Of a DNA stretch of 64,000 bases, positions 1 through 8,376 are shown piece by piece. Position 1 is the first letter of the stretch, and each line of letters opens with the position of its first letter. Below the pieces are notes generated by a model. The model was not told the origin of the DNA and did no database searches. It saw nothing but the letters and a program-made list of their open reading frames with translations. The position numbers and the translations under genes were made by a program. The stretch is from assembly GCF_016591975.1 (NCBI RefSeq), contig NZ_AP024169.1, forward strand, positions 3,635,001-3,699,000, written 5' to 3'. This stretch comes from Anaeromicropila herbilytica. GTDB lineage: Bacteria > Bacillota > Clostridia > Lachnospirales > Lachnospiraceae.

Positions 1-41
1 AAATTCAAATAAAAGATAAAACAAGCCTGCATCGATTAATT

Positions 42-278
42 TTATTTCTCGTTAATTGCCTCATAAGTATCCTTAATATCTTTTAAATCATTATATTCTA
101 ATTCAGGATCAATGACTGTATTCCACTCTTGGTATAACATATTGATATGCATGTCCGTTCTTTTTTTTGAATTTATCCTTGCGTATAAATAGATTATTAC
201 TAAACATACTAATGTAATTGAAATTACTTTTAAATTACTTATTTTATTAACTGTCTTTTCATGACTGTCAATATTTCG
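42..278 (-). pseudogene. Possible remnant of a small membrane protein
   Basis: An open minus-strand frame runs from about 278 to a TAA at 42-44. Read from about 238 it contains a hydrophobic stretch (VISITLVCLVIIYLYA) followed by a polar tail ending TYEAINEK. There is no ATG, GTG or TTG with a ribosome-binding site ahead of the hydrophobic stretch; the first ATG lies behind it at 152. The frame begins inside the end of hepT in another frame. The composition looks protein-like, so a decayed or 5'-truncated gene is possible, but chance is not excluded. Confidence 0.22.
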
Positions 279-664
279 TCAAATGAATCCTCCTGATTTT
301 TAACGAAAGCCATCAATTCTTCCCTTGATGGTTCCTTGTATCTGTGTGATATGCGATTTCTTAGTAGTCTTGCTGCATTTAAGAAATCATTTTGCCTCTC
401 ATCAATAATATGATTCTCCAATAATATAGAAAGACCTTGTCTCATATCTATTCCTATCTTAAATCGTTTCAACTCTTTGAGCATAATAGATGTAAAATCC
501 TCAACTGTAATAAAAGATTCAACAAATAATTGTTTCAGACCATATGTAATAAATATGCTGGTCTCATCCTCTTCCTTTGATTCGAGAATAATTCTACATT
601 GCTTTAACTGTTCAATGCTCTCTGACATATCTGCTATTACTGCTAACAAACGGTCTTCATTCAT
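239..664 (-). CDS. hepT: HepT-like HEPN ribonuclease toxin
   Basis: 141-aa all-helical protein with the HEPN/HepT signature RX4HXY, seen as RNRISHRY near residue 101. Family knowledge: HepT is an RNase toxin that its partner MntA neutralises by AMPylating the tyrosine of this motif (type VII toxin-antitoxin). The start ATG overlaps the stop of the upstream nucleotidyltransferase by 4 bp (ATGA type), so the two are translationally coupled with the antitoxin first. The catalytic R, H and Y are all present, so the toxin looks intact. Function is inferred from the motif and the pairing. Confidence 0.85.
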   Translation of the reverse strand: MNEDRLLAVIADMSESIEQLKQCRIILESKEEDETSIFITYGLKQLFVESFITVEDFTSIMLKELKRFKIGIDMRQGLSILLENHIIDERQNDFLNAARLLRNRISHRYKEPSREELMAFVKNQEDSFDEILTVMKRQLIK

Positions 665-1071
665 GACAATAACTCCCTTCTTCTCCTTGCATAAAAGGAT
701 TCATTGATTCTATAAAAGAACTCTGTTTCCTCTATACATAGCTTAAGTGCAACGTCCTGATTGCTTGTATAAATAGATATTCCGTTATTAAGTGCCTGAA
801 TCTTAACAAAAATATCTAGGTTTGGATCTTTTAAATCAATTACATCAATCTGACGATTTAATTGTTTTTCTAACCACAATTCAATCTGCAATTTTTCATC
901 TAGTGTCAGTATATCTTGTCCTATGACTGCAAAATCAATATCAGATTCCTCATGAAAATCTTCCGTTACGATACTACCAAAAACTATAATGCTGTATAGA
1001 TTATGTTGTTCAGCAATATCTTCCCACATTTCTTTGGTAATATGGTTCAAATAATTCATATAATCAGCCAC
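661..1071 (-). CDS. mntA: MntA-like nucleotidyltransferase antitoxin
   Basis: 136-aa minimal nucleotidyltransferase of the polymerase-beta superfamily. The GSX10DXD active-site motif is visible near residue 32 (GSIVTEDFHEESDID), with a downstream acidic position in QIDVIDL. Family knowledge: MntA transfers AMP from ATP to the tyrosine of the HepT RX4HXY motif. The start is a GTG preceded by GGAAGGTG; an in-frame ATG four codons later is the alternative. It lies directly upstream of hepT with a 4-bp overlap, the standard order for this toxin-antitoxin type. The gap upstream is filled by the terminator of the ABC-F gene. Confidence 0.85.
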   Translation of the reverse strand: MADYMNYLNHITKEMWEDIAEQHNLYSIIVFGSIVTEDFHEESDIDFAVIGQDILTLDEKLQIELWLEKQLNRQIDVIDLKDPNLDIFVKIQALNNGISIYTSNQDVALKLCIEETEFFYRINESFYARRRRELLS

Positions 1072-1219
1072 AAGTTACACCTTCCTTACTAGAATTTTCT
1101 AACTTTAGTATACCCTACTTGTATAGAATATCAAACAAAATTAAGTGAATCCATCATTATTTCTTATTGACAATAAATCAAGATAAATCTAATTATAATA
1201 AAAACATAAAATTAGAATA

Positions 1220-1259
1220 ACAAGCTGTTGAAATACTATAACTTATTTCAACAGCTTGT
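1220..1259 (-). terminator. Terminator of the ABC-F gene
   Basis: Perfect 16-bp inverted repeat (1220-1235 and 1244-1259) with an 8-nt loop, just past the stop of the ABC-F gene. On the minus strand it is followed by a T-rich stretch. It also separates the ABC-F gene from mntA. Confidence 0.75.
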
Positions 1260-1276
1260 CTATTAAGATTCCTATT

Positions 1277-3133
1277 CTATAACAATTTTATCAACTCTTC
1301 TAATTTTTCACATAATACTTTCGCTTTTGTGAAATCCTTCTTTTGTAATGCTACAGCAATCTTCGTTTCAACTTCATGTTTCTTCTGTTCGATTTCTAAA
1401 TAGTCTTTATCAAAATGATTCGCATAAATCATCTTTCTGAATTTACGAATACTTACTTTTCGAATGGTCTTATCTTCAATGAGTAACACATAATCCATAC
1501 AATTTGCAATCGTATAAAAATCATGGGACACCATGAGAATCGCACCGTTATATTCTTCGATTGCTTTTTCTAATGCAATCTGAGAATAAGTATCTAGATG
1601 ACTCGTTGGTTCATCTAATAATAAGACATTTGTTTTATTCGCTGCTATTTTTGCTAATTGCAGAAGATTCTTTTCCCCACCAGATAATGCTTCTATCTTT
1701 TGATTCATGAAATCATCTTTAAAACCATAATCGTTAAGGTATGATTGAATCTCACCATACGTCTGAAAACCAGCTTCTATGAATTCATCCTTAATCGTAT
1801 TTGATTCATTTAACGTCTCGCCTTGAAGCTGAGATAGAAAAGCTACTTTCGCATTCTCAGATATCTCAATTGAAGCATGATTATTCTTATAGATATCTCT
1901 TAGTAATGTAGTTTTTCCAGTACCATTTGGACCAATTAGGGCAACCTTATCCGTACTTTCAATTTCAAAGTTAACATTTCTTAAAAGCTCTTCACGAAAC
2001 GAAACACTATAATCTGTAACTTTTATTACTATTTCATCTTTTTTCTCATTTTGTACTTCACTAGCCACTTCTTGAAGTTCACTAGTTACTTCTTCTTTTA
2101 TTTCACTGTTTAATACATCATTAATTTGAACTTTTACTTCTTCTTTTTCTTCAGCTTCCATCTCATTATCAGATGCAAAATGAATCTCTGGTTGCTTAAT
2201 ATATACAAATGGTTCTTTGATACGATTTGCTTCTAATCTTTGCAAAAGTGATACTCTTGCATTTAGGGCTCTTCCCCTGGAGGCACAGGTATAATAAGTT
2301 GCTTCCGCTCTTAATCTATCAATTACTTCCTTATTTCTCTCAATCTCTTCTTCTTCTGCAATCGCTTGTTCTTGTAATTCGATCTTCTTTTGCAGTAATG
2401 AGAAATTATAATCAATATATCTTCCATCATATTCTTGAAGTTCCGTATTTTCTAAGTGAAGGATCTTATTAAAACAATGATTTAGTAGATAACGATTGTG
2501 AGTAATTACTAGCATAGCACCTTGATGTGAATTAATTAGATCTTTCAGAGCATTTAGATGTTCAAAGTCTAAAAATACATCTGGCTCATCCATAATCATT
2601 AAGTTAGGAGCGGTAAGCAATTCCTTAATTACTTGAATTAATTTGAATTCACCACTACTAAGTTTTGATAACATCTGATCTTTATGCTTACCTAGGTTTG
2701 CAACATTTAAATCTTTCATAATATTACTTTCAAAATTATCCCCATCCATTGATTGAAATGTATCAAATGCTTGTTGATATCTTTCCAACAGACTATCAAG
2801 ATCTGATGAAGTCTCCATCTCCACACAGATAGAAGTGATCTCATTTTGCATCTTCATAAACTCTTCGGACAAATATTCGAACACCGTCATTTCACTTGTG
2901 TTATTTACTTGTGAGAATTGACTTACGAATCCAATTCTAGAATTCGGTGTTATTTCTAGCTTTCCATCATATGTGTATCTTTCTGGATTCCGAATGATTT
3001 CAATTAGGGTACTTTTCCCAGTACCACTTGTTCCAATCAATGCACAGTGTTGACCAGCTTCTATTGTAAATGAAATATCATTATATAATTCCTTGTCTGA
3101 AATAGAATAAGTTAATTCTTCAACTTTTATCAT
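1277..3133 (-). CDS. ABC-F family ATPase, probable ribosome protection protein
   Basis: Soluble protein with two ATP-binding cassettes and no membrane segments. Cassette 1 has Walker A GTSGTGKST and a degenerate signature (LSSGE); cassette 2 has GPNGTGKTT, signature LSGGEKNLLQ and Walker B VLLLDEPTSHLD. The linker between them carries an acidic repeat-like tail of EEV/EKEE residues. The C-terminus is a coiled coil of the UvrB-interaction style. Family knowledge: ABC-F proteins bind the ribosomal E site, and one branch displaces antibiotics (lincosamide, streptogramin, pleuromutilin). I chose the ATG at 3133 because AAAGGT lies 7 nt upstream; a longer frame starts seven codons earlier without a site. 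The leader hairpin just upstream supports drug-induced attenuation, but resistance is inference. Confidence 0.8.
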   Translation of the reverse strand: MIKVEELTYSISDKELYNDISFTIEAGQHCALIGTSGTGKSTLIEIIRNPERYTYDGKLEITPNSRIGFVSQFSQVNNTSEMTVFEYLSEEFMKMQNEITSICVEMETSSDLDSLLERYQQAFDTFQSMDGDNFESNIMKDLNVANLGKHKDQMLSKLSSGEFKLIQVIKELLTAPNLMIMDEPDVFLDFEHLNALKDLINSHQGAMLVITHNRYLLNHCFNKILHLENTELQEYDGRYIDYNFSLLQKKIELQEQAIAEEEEIERNKEVIDRLRAEATYYTCASRGRALNARVSLLQRLEANRIKEPFVYIKQPEIHFASDNEMEAEEKEEVKVQINDVLNSEIKEEVTSELQEVASEVQNEKKDEIVIKVTDYSVSFREELLRNVNFEIESTDKVALIGPNGTGKTTLLRDIYKNNHASIEISENAKVAFLSQLQGETLNESNTIKDEFIEAGFQTYGEIQSYLNDYGFKDDFMNQKIEALSGGEKNLLQLAKIAANKTNVLLLDEPTSHLDTYSQIALEKAIEEYNGAILMVSHDFYTIANCMDYVLLIEDKTIRKVSIRKFRKMIYANHFDKDYLEIEQKKHEVETKIAVALQKKDFTKAKVLCEKLEELIKLL

Positions 3134-3156
3134 ATTGTTACCTTTCTTTACCAAGA

Positions 3157-3191
3157 AAAAAGGGCTGTTTATAATATTTACAGTCCTTTTT
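3157..3191 (-). promoter_or_regulatory. Attenuator-like terminator hairpin in the ABC-F leader
   Basis: On the minus strand, AAAAAGGACTGT (3191-3180) pairs with ACAGCCCTTTTT (3168-3157), 12 bp with one G-U pair. The T-run of the terminator ends about 18 nt before the ABC-F start codon, so a terminator sits between promoter and ribosome-binding site. A possible six-codon leader peptide (ATG TTA TGC TAC GAA CGG TAA) lies upstream, around 3272-3252, without a clear ribosome-binding site. This arrangement matches ribosome-mediated attenuation known for ABC-F resistance genes. Confidence 0.6.
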
Positions 3192-3319
3192 CTATCTTAC
3201 CTTATTAATTCTATTATAAATTATTCTAATTTAATAAAGATATTATTTATGTTTACCGTTCGTAGCATAACATTTTTTATCACTAATTTCAATCCTAAGT
3301 TGTAGTTATTATGCTTTTT

Positions 3320-3547
3320 CTAGTAATAACCGATGTCTTCCTTTAGTCTATATTCCAGCATTATTTCATCTACTAAATATAAATCGCTATAGCAATGCAT
3401 ATCACTTACACCTTCTGAAATGAGCTGATATGTATTACTTTCATAGAATAGCTTCATAGCCTCCAATTCGGAGATATTTGCTTCCTTAGCTAACTGTCCT
3501 ATAATTCTAGAATATTTTTTTTGTAATAATACTTTATTTGCTTCCAT
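3320..3547 (-). CDS. DUF3791-like small protein, second copy of the module
   Basis: 75-aa helical protein that I place in the DUF3791 type by its pattern: a start rich in I, L and K, then EAMKLFYESNTYQLISEG and a terminal acidic helix. Its ATG follows directly on the TAA of the DUF3990 gene (0-bp gap). It resembles, at low identity, the 73-aa DUF3791 protein that opens the same three-gene unit, so the ART-like gene is flanked by two related small partners. DUF3791 genes commonly neighbour DUF3990 genes; their role is not established. A neutralising partner is my inference. Confidence 0.6.
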   Translation of the reverse strand: MEANKVLLQKKYSRIIGQLAKEANISELEAMKLFYESNTYQLISEGVSDMHCYSDLYLVDEIMLEYRLKEDIGYY

Positions 3548-4027
3548 TTATTTTTCACTACTTCCTTTAAATAATAGATATTGATTAATTACCTCTTGGT
3601 TTATAAAGCATATTTGGTAATTCGGTTGCTGATACTTAAGACGCCCTAAAGCCTCATACTTTGAAATAAGTCCATCCATAAACAGTTCTACTGTATTAAA
3701 TACTTTATCGTTAGCGATTCCACCTTCAACAACATCATATTCTTGATATATCAAATCTCCGTTTCTACATGCAATAATAAAATCTAACCATTCATCATCA
3801 TACTCTTTAAACTTCTTTATTCTATAGTTTTGGCATACTTTATTCTCATCATACTCATAACAATTCACTATTGCATTTCTACCGGTTCGTTTAAATCTGG
3901 CTACCCAAGCCTCAGCTTGTTCCATGAGTGGAGTAACATAAAACCCTTTACCAAAATTAAGTTTATCCCTAGAGTATTCAATCTTTGGCTTTTGTATGAC
4001 ACAAAAAGAACCATGATAAATCAACAT
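3548..4027 (-). CDS. DUF3990 protein, ADP-ribosyltransferase-like
   Basis: 159-aa protein opening MLIYHGSF, then NFGKGFYVTPLMEQAEAW near residues 25-42. The YHGS histidine, the G-x-GFY motif and the QAExW helix match DUF3990. As I recall, this family has been linked to the ADP-ribosyltransferase (ART) fold, where a His-Tyr pair binds NAD. The start overlaps the stop of the upstream DUF3791 gene by 7 bp, and the downstream DUF3791-like gene begins directly after the stop. A second member sits at 26947-27411 and shares the YHGS, GFY and ANDQ/NDKVFN blocks. Substrate and activity are unknown; a toxin role is inference. Confidence 0.75.
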   Translation of the reverse strand: MLIYHGSFCVIQKPKIEYSRDKLNFGKGFYVTPLMEQAEAWVARFKRTGRNAIVNCYEYDENKVCQNYRIKKFKEYDDEWLDFIIACRNGDLIYQEYDVVEGGIANDKVFNTVELFMDGLISKYEALGRLKYQQPNYQICFINQEVINQYLLFKGSSEK

Positions 4028-4242
4028 GCAATTACTCCTTTCGACTTCATAACATCAACAATATCATCCATAATATACTGCTTACTCTGTGTATGAAGTG
4101 ATTCATAGCAAGGGATTATATAATCAATAAGAATATCACTTTCATTCACTAATAATTCAAATATTTCTTTAGAATTTTTTTGCAAAGCTTGGGCAATATT
4201 TTCTATACAAAATACTGCAAATTCAATTTCATTTTGATTCAA
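4021..4242 (-). CDS. DUF3791 protein, first gene of the module
   Basis: 73-aa protein opening MNQNEIEFAVFCIENIA, then ESDILIDYIIPCYESLHTQ and a final YIMDDIVDVMKSKG helix. The layout (FxIFCIE, SDI, YIxPCYxxLHTQ) is characteristic of DUF3791. It is the promoter-proximal gene of a three-gene unit and overlaps the DUF3990 gene by 7 bp, which suggests coupled production. Gene order (small helical protein before a putative enzyme toxin) is typical of toxin-antitoxin units, but no biochemical role is known to me. Confidence 0.7.
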   Translation of the reverse strand: MNQNEIEFAVFCIENIAQALQKNSKEIFELLVNESDILIDYIIPCYESLHTQSKQYIMDDIVDVMKSKGVIAC

Positions 4243-4473
4243 TCATTACACCTCGCTTTTTATAATCCGTTCTCTTATCACTATTATAAACAATAGTTTT
4301 ACTATATACAATCACCTAATCATCCAAATATTGTTTACTCAAACTATAATTGTACTATACCACACAATTACCCTCATACCCTTTTGATTTATTACATAAA
4401 GTTAAAGCTGATTGATCTAAAGAAGTTTATGATTTACTATTTCTCTTTAATTACATGTAAAAGAATATTGAGT

Positions 4474-6342
4474 CTATAATGTGTATTCCTCTTCCATCAC
4501 AGGATCTGCATAATACTTGGCTTGCGCATGCCACAATCTTTCATACACCTTACCATGTTCTTTTATTAAGTCATCATGATTGCCTCTTTGAATTAGCATT
4601 CCTTTGTCAAATACCAAGATATCATCGCAGAATCTACAGCTACTCATTCTATGGGATATGTAGATACTGGTCTTATCTCTTACCATCCCATCAAACCTTG
4701 AATAGATTTCATATTCACTAATAGGATCAAGTGCTGCTGTTGGCTCATCTAAGATTACAAACGGAGCATCTTTATAGAGAGCCCTAGCTATAGCTATCTT
4801 CTGCGCTTCACCACCAGAGACATCCTCACCATCACCCATCTCGTGATATAGAAGGTTATCTAGTTTCTTAGGCATTTTATCAATTCTTTCTTTTATTCCA
4901 GCTGACTCCAATGATTTCCAGACCTTTGTTTCATCGGCGTTCCCATTACAGGCAATATTATCTTTCACTGGTATAGAAAAAAGAGAAAAATCTTGAAAAA
5001 CTGCTGCAAATAAATTCAGATATTCTTTGTAATCATATTTACGAATATCCACTCCATTCAAAGTAATACTTCCTTCTGTTACATCATACATTCTGCAAAG
5101 TAGCTTAACAAACGTAGTCTTGCCAGCACCATTACGACCTACTACAGCAAAGCGCTTCTTTAAGTCCAATTTTAGAGATACATTCTTTAAGGTCTCTTCC
5201 TCACTACCTGGATAACGAAAACTTACGTTATGAAATTCAAATTCATATTCATTATCTTTTCTTTTTTCCACTGGTAGGGAACCCGTATCTAACTTATTTT
5301 CTTTTTCTAGGAATGTAGTATAAAAAGACAAGTAAGACTGGTACAACAATATTTGATTTAATGATTCTATGGTAGCCCTAAGAGAACTATTCATCGTTTT
5401 AATCGCTCCCACATATTTTGTAAAGAAGCCAATGGATACTGCACCAACATAAGTTTTAACTACTACGAAAAGATATCCAAGTAAAAGTGCTACATCACTT
5501 AACATGGAAGTGAATACAAGGAATCTTCTTTCTGAGTTCCAATATTTTTGATAAAAAGCATAAATTTCTATACTAAGTTTTTTCCATTCTGAATATATCA
5601 TATCCTTCATTCCATAGAGACGAATTTCCTTTGCAATATTCATATCTAAAGGTAGATTTCTAGATAGATATTCCGTCTTTTGATTCACATCCATTAATTC
5701 ATAATACATTTTCACATTTTTCTCTTTCATACTCAGAGATAATCTAGCATATAAAATGATTAAGATGATAATTAAAAAGCCTACCAGAATAAATGATCCT
5801 GTTGTAGATACGACGATACCAAGAATTCCTTCTGCTTTCACCTCTTTAACACAAAGTTCTAATATAACTCCGAGTGATACGAAAAATCCAATTATCCCTG
5901 TTAAAAAATTAAAGAAACTCAGCATATACATACCAAATCCCCCATTCCTTGAGACATTGTAATCTGCTGCTTGAAATTCCTCTAGATTCTTTTTATCCTC
6001 AAAAGTAGCATAATCCAATGAAATAGCTTTTAGCAATATCTTTGAATTACACAAACGATTAATTGTCATACTTTTACCTTCTAATATTTTTTGCAGATAA
6101 CTACTTAATACTCCTACGACTGTCACTGTAAGAATCATAACCGATGTCTGTACCATTGCCTGTCTCCATTGCTCATTCAACAAGGAGTCTATTATGTACG
6201 AGCTTCCAATGATAGTTACGAATGGTTCTGATGCTTTCATTACTGCTGCCATTAGATAGATGGGAATTATATTTTGATCTAGTGAATGAATCATTTTTAA
6301 TAGTCCAAATGCTACCTTAACTTCTTTAAATACCTGCTTCAT
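4474..6342 (-). CDS. ABC exporter half-transporter (permease-ATPase), second subunit
   Basis: Type IV ABC exporter half: roughly six membrane segments in the first 330 residues, then a nucleotide-binding domain with Walker A GRNGAGKTT, Q-loop VFQDFS, signature VSGGEAQK and Walker B FVILDEPTAALD. I chose the ATG at 6342 (MKQVFKEV) because AGGAGGTGG lies just ahead; the longer frame has no such site. It overlaps the upstream ABC gene by 17 bp, so the two probably form a heterodimer. There is no C39 peptidase domain. The adjacent two-component system suggests export or sensing of a peptide or drug; the substrate is unknown. Confidence 0.85.
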   Translation of the reverse strand: MKQVFKEVKVAFGLLKMIHSLDQNIIPIYLMAAVMKASEPFVTIIGSSYIIDSLLNEQWRQAMVQTSVMILTVTVVGVLSSYLQKILEGKSMTINRLCNSKILLKAISLDYATFEDKKNLEEFQAADYNVSRNGGFGMYMLSFFNFLTGIIGFFVSLGVILELCVKEVKAEGILGIVVSTTGSFILVGFLIIILIILYARLSLSMKEKNVKMYYELMDVNQKTEYLSRNLPLDMNIAKEIRLYGMKDMIYSEWKKLSIEIYAFYQKYWNSERRFLVFTSMLSDVALLLGYLFVVVKTYVGAVSIGFFTKYVGAIKTMNSSLRATIESLNQILLYQSYLSFYTTFLEKENKLDTGSLPVEKRKDNEYEFEFHNVSFRYPGSEEETLKNVSLKLDLKKRFAVVGRNGAGKTTFVKLLCRMYDVTEGSITLNGVDIRKYDYKEYLNLFAAVFQDFSLFSIPVKDNIACNGNADETKVWKSLESAGIKERIDKMPKKLDNLLYHEMGDGEDVSGGEAQKIAIARALYKDAPFVILDEPTAALDPISEYEIYSRFDGMVRDKTSIYISHRMSSCRFCDDILVFDKGMLIQRGNHDDLIKEHGKVYERLWHAQAKYYADPVMEEEYTL

Positions 6343-8269
6343 TCTTCTCCACCTCCTTTTGATAATAATGAGACTGTATCTGATACATATCTGCATATTT
6401 ACCATTCTTCTTCATAAGGCTTTCATGATCTCCCTCTTCAACAATCTGTCCTTTTTCCAAGAAGAGAATTCGGTCACAAAAACGGGTCGAACTTAATCGG
6501 TGAGATATAAATACAGATATTTTATTTGTACACAAACTTGAATACTCTTCATACAGTTCGCTTTCTGCAATAGGGTCTAAGGCAGCGGTAGGCTCATCTA
6601 AGATCAAAATTGGTGCATCTTTATATAATGCCCTAGCCAACATCAATCGTTGAGTCTCTCCACCAGACAGCTTTATACCTGCTGGATCAAGAATCTGAGT
6701 TAATGTGGTATGCACCCCCTTTGGCAAGGATTCTACTTTCTCCCATAGCTTTGCCTTCTTTAAGCAATTTACCACCTTTTCTTCTGCATACTGATTACGA
6801 TGAATATCATTAGAATCTACTTTGGCAAAAGCACGACTATATCTATTACTATGCTTTTCTTCTTCCATCTGCATCTGCTCAGACTCTGTCCATGTACATG
6901 ATACATTTTTACCTATTGAAAATGGGAGTACTTGAACCTCCTGAAATAGAATTGATATATAACGGTAATATTCTTCTTTTTCCATAGAAGCAATATCCAC
7001 ACCATCAATTAATATACGTCCTCCACTGAGCGGATATAAACCACATAATAATTTCATAAGTGTAGTCTTTCCCGCTCCATTCATGCCTACTAGGGCAACT
7101 TTCTCACCTTCATGTAAGGTAAGAGAAAAATGGTCAAATATCATCTTCTCTCCGTATTGAAAACTAATATCCTCAAAGATAATGCTATGACATGATTCTG
7201 GTATTATTTTTTCTTCTACTTCCTGATTTACTTTCTGATGTTCTTCCTCATCCCCAATATAATCGCGAAATACTGAGATACCGTCACTAATTTTTCTAAG
7301 ATAAGTATAATTTTCCACAATCTGATTAATCCAAGTTCCAAATCCCGCAACTACTCCAATATATACAAGAAATTCAGGTACATCCATATTTCCCTGTACT
7401 AATTGATAGATTAATAAACCATAGGAAATCCCATCTCTAATTAGGGAGGTAAAGCACATTACTAGATTTGCATAAAAATGATGTTTCTGTACATCATTAT
7501 AGATATTAGTAGCCTCTTTTGTATTCTGGCCTAATGCTTTCTCAAACCAGTTGTATAAATGGTACATTCGTATATCTTTTGCCTTTTCTGTGTTAATGGA
7601 CTCCCTTTTTAAGTACCAGAATTTACCACTATTATCCCAAAATGTTTTCATATGTTGAAACTGATAACGAATTGCCCTTGACTTTGCATAGCAATTAATG
7701 ATAGACGTGATTAATAATACGACAAATAACATTGGATGAAGTCTTCCTGCAAGGCAGGCATATAGAAGAAAACCACCCACATTAATAAACAGAGCACTTC
7801 CGTAGAGGTAAAGTCCTTTTACACCAGAGTAGTGATTCATACCATCCCACTGGTCTAGACTTCCTATCACTTCCCACAATCTCTCCCGTTCTTTGCTGTC
7901 CTCAAACTGTGTGATGTCACAAGATAATACTTTCTTCTCTAGTCTCCTAACGTATTGTATATCACTAATCATGACACCCATCTTCTCAAACTCTTGATGG
8001 GTATAGGTACGTATTAGATTCAATGTAAGAATGAAACCAATCCATATGAATACATCTAATATAAGTGTAGAAAGACTAATTCTACTTTGTAAAAGTCTTA
8101 TCACTTCAGCTGGAATTAATATTAATAAAAATGGAATAACTATCTGTGTCACAATATCAAGAACTAGATAAATGTAATAGATACATCCCATCACTTTCAT
8201 ATCTGCAAGTGCACCTTTTAAATTACTCCATATGGAATACTGTTTTCGAATATCTTCTCTATTTAACAT
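6326..8269 (-). CDS. ABC exporter half-transporter (permease-ATPase), first subunit
   Basis: 647-aa half-transporter with N-terminal membrane segments and a C-terminal ATPase: Walker A GMNGAGKTT, Q-loop LFQEVQ, signature LSGGETQRL and Walker B PILILDEPTAALD. An insertion of about 45 charged residues lies between the Q-loop and the signature (around residues 460-505), longer than in its partner. It is the first gene of the exporter unit, 107 bp after the histidine kinase, with a strong terminator in that gap, so it should have its own promoter there. Paralogous to the second subunit; a heterodimer is the likely state. Confidence 0.85.
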   Translation of the reverse strand: MLNREDIRKQYSIWSNLKGALADMKVMGCIYYIYLVLDIVTQIVIPFLLILIPAEVIRLLQSRISLSTLILDVFIWIGFILTLNLIRTYTHQEFEKMGVMISDIQYVRRLEKKVLSCDITQFEDSKERERLWEVIGSLDQWDGMNHYSGVKGLYLYGSALFINVGGFLLYACLAGRLHPMLFVVLLITSIINCYAKSRAIRYQFQHMKTFWDNSGKFWYLKRESINTEKAKDIRMYHLYNWFEKALGQNTKEATNIYNDVQKHHFYANLVMCFTSLIRDGISYGLLIYQLVQGNMDVPEFLVYIGVVAGFGTWINQIVENYTYLRKISDGISVFRDYIGDEEEHQKVNQEVEEKIIPESCHSIIFEDISFQYGEKMIFDHFSLTLHEGEKVALVGMNGAGKTTLMKLLCGLYPLSGGRILIDGVDIASMEKEEYYRYISILFQEVQVLPFSIGKNVSCTWTESEQMQMEEEKHSNRYSRAFAKVDSNDIHRNQYAEEKVVNCLKKAKLWEKVESLPKGVHTTLTQILDPAGIKLSGGETQRLMLARALYKDAPILILDEPTAALDPIAESELYEEYSSLCTNKISVFISHRLSSTRFCDRILFLEKGQIVEEGDHESLMKKNGKYADMYQIQSHYYQKEVEKNEAGI

Positions 8270-8315
8270 ATTGTATATCCCTCCTTCTTTTTGTCATTAT
8301 AGCTTTCTTACAGGA

Positions 8316-8368
8316 AAAAAGCCTTTTTGTTCCCGAAAAGGTGTTTTTCGTTCACAAAAAGGCTTGCA
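8316..8368 (-). terminator. Terminator between kinase and ABC exporter
   Basis: Two nested inverted repeats: an outer 11-bp stem (8320-8330 with 8358-8368 region) and an inner CGAAAA/TTTTCG stem (8334-8339, 8345-8350), separated by a 3x3 internal loop. On the minus strand the stem is followed by six T residues. It lies 8 nt past the histidine kinase stop and upstream of the ABC genes, so the regulator and exporter are likely separate transcripts. Confidence 0.7.
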
Positions 8369-8376
8369 TTTGAACC

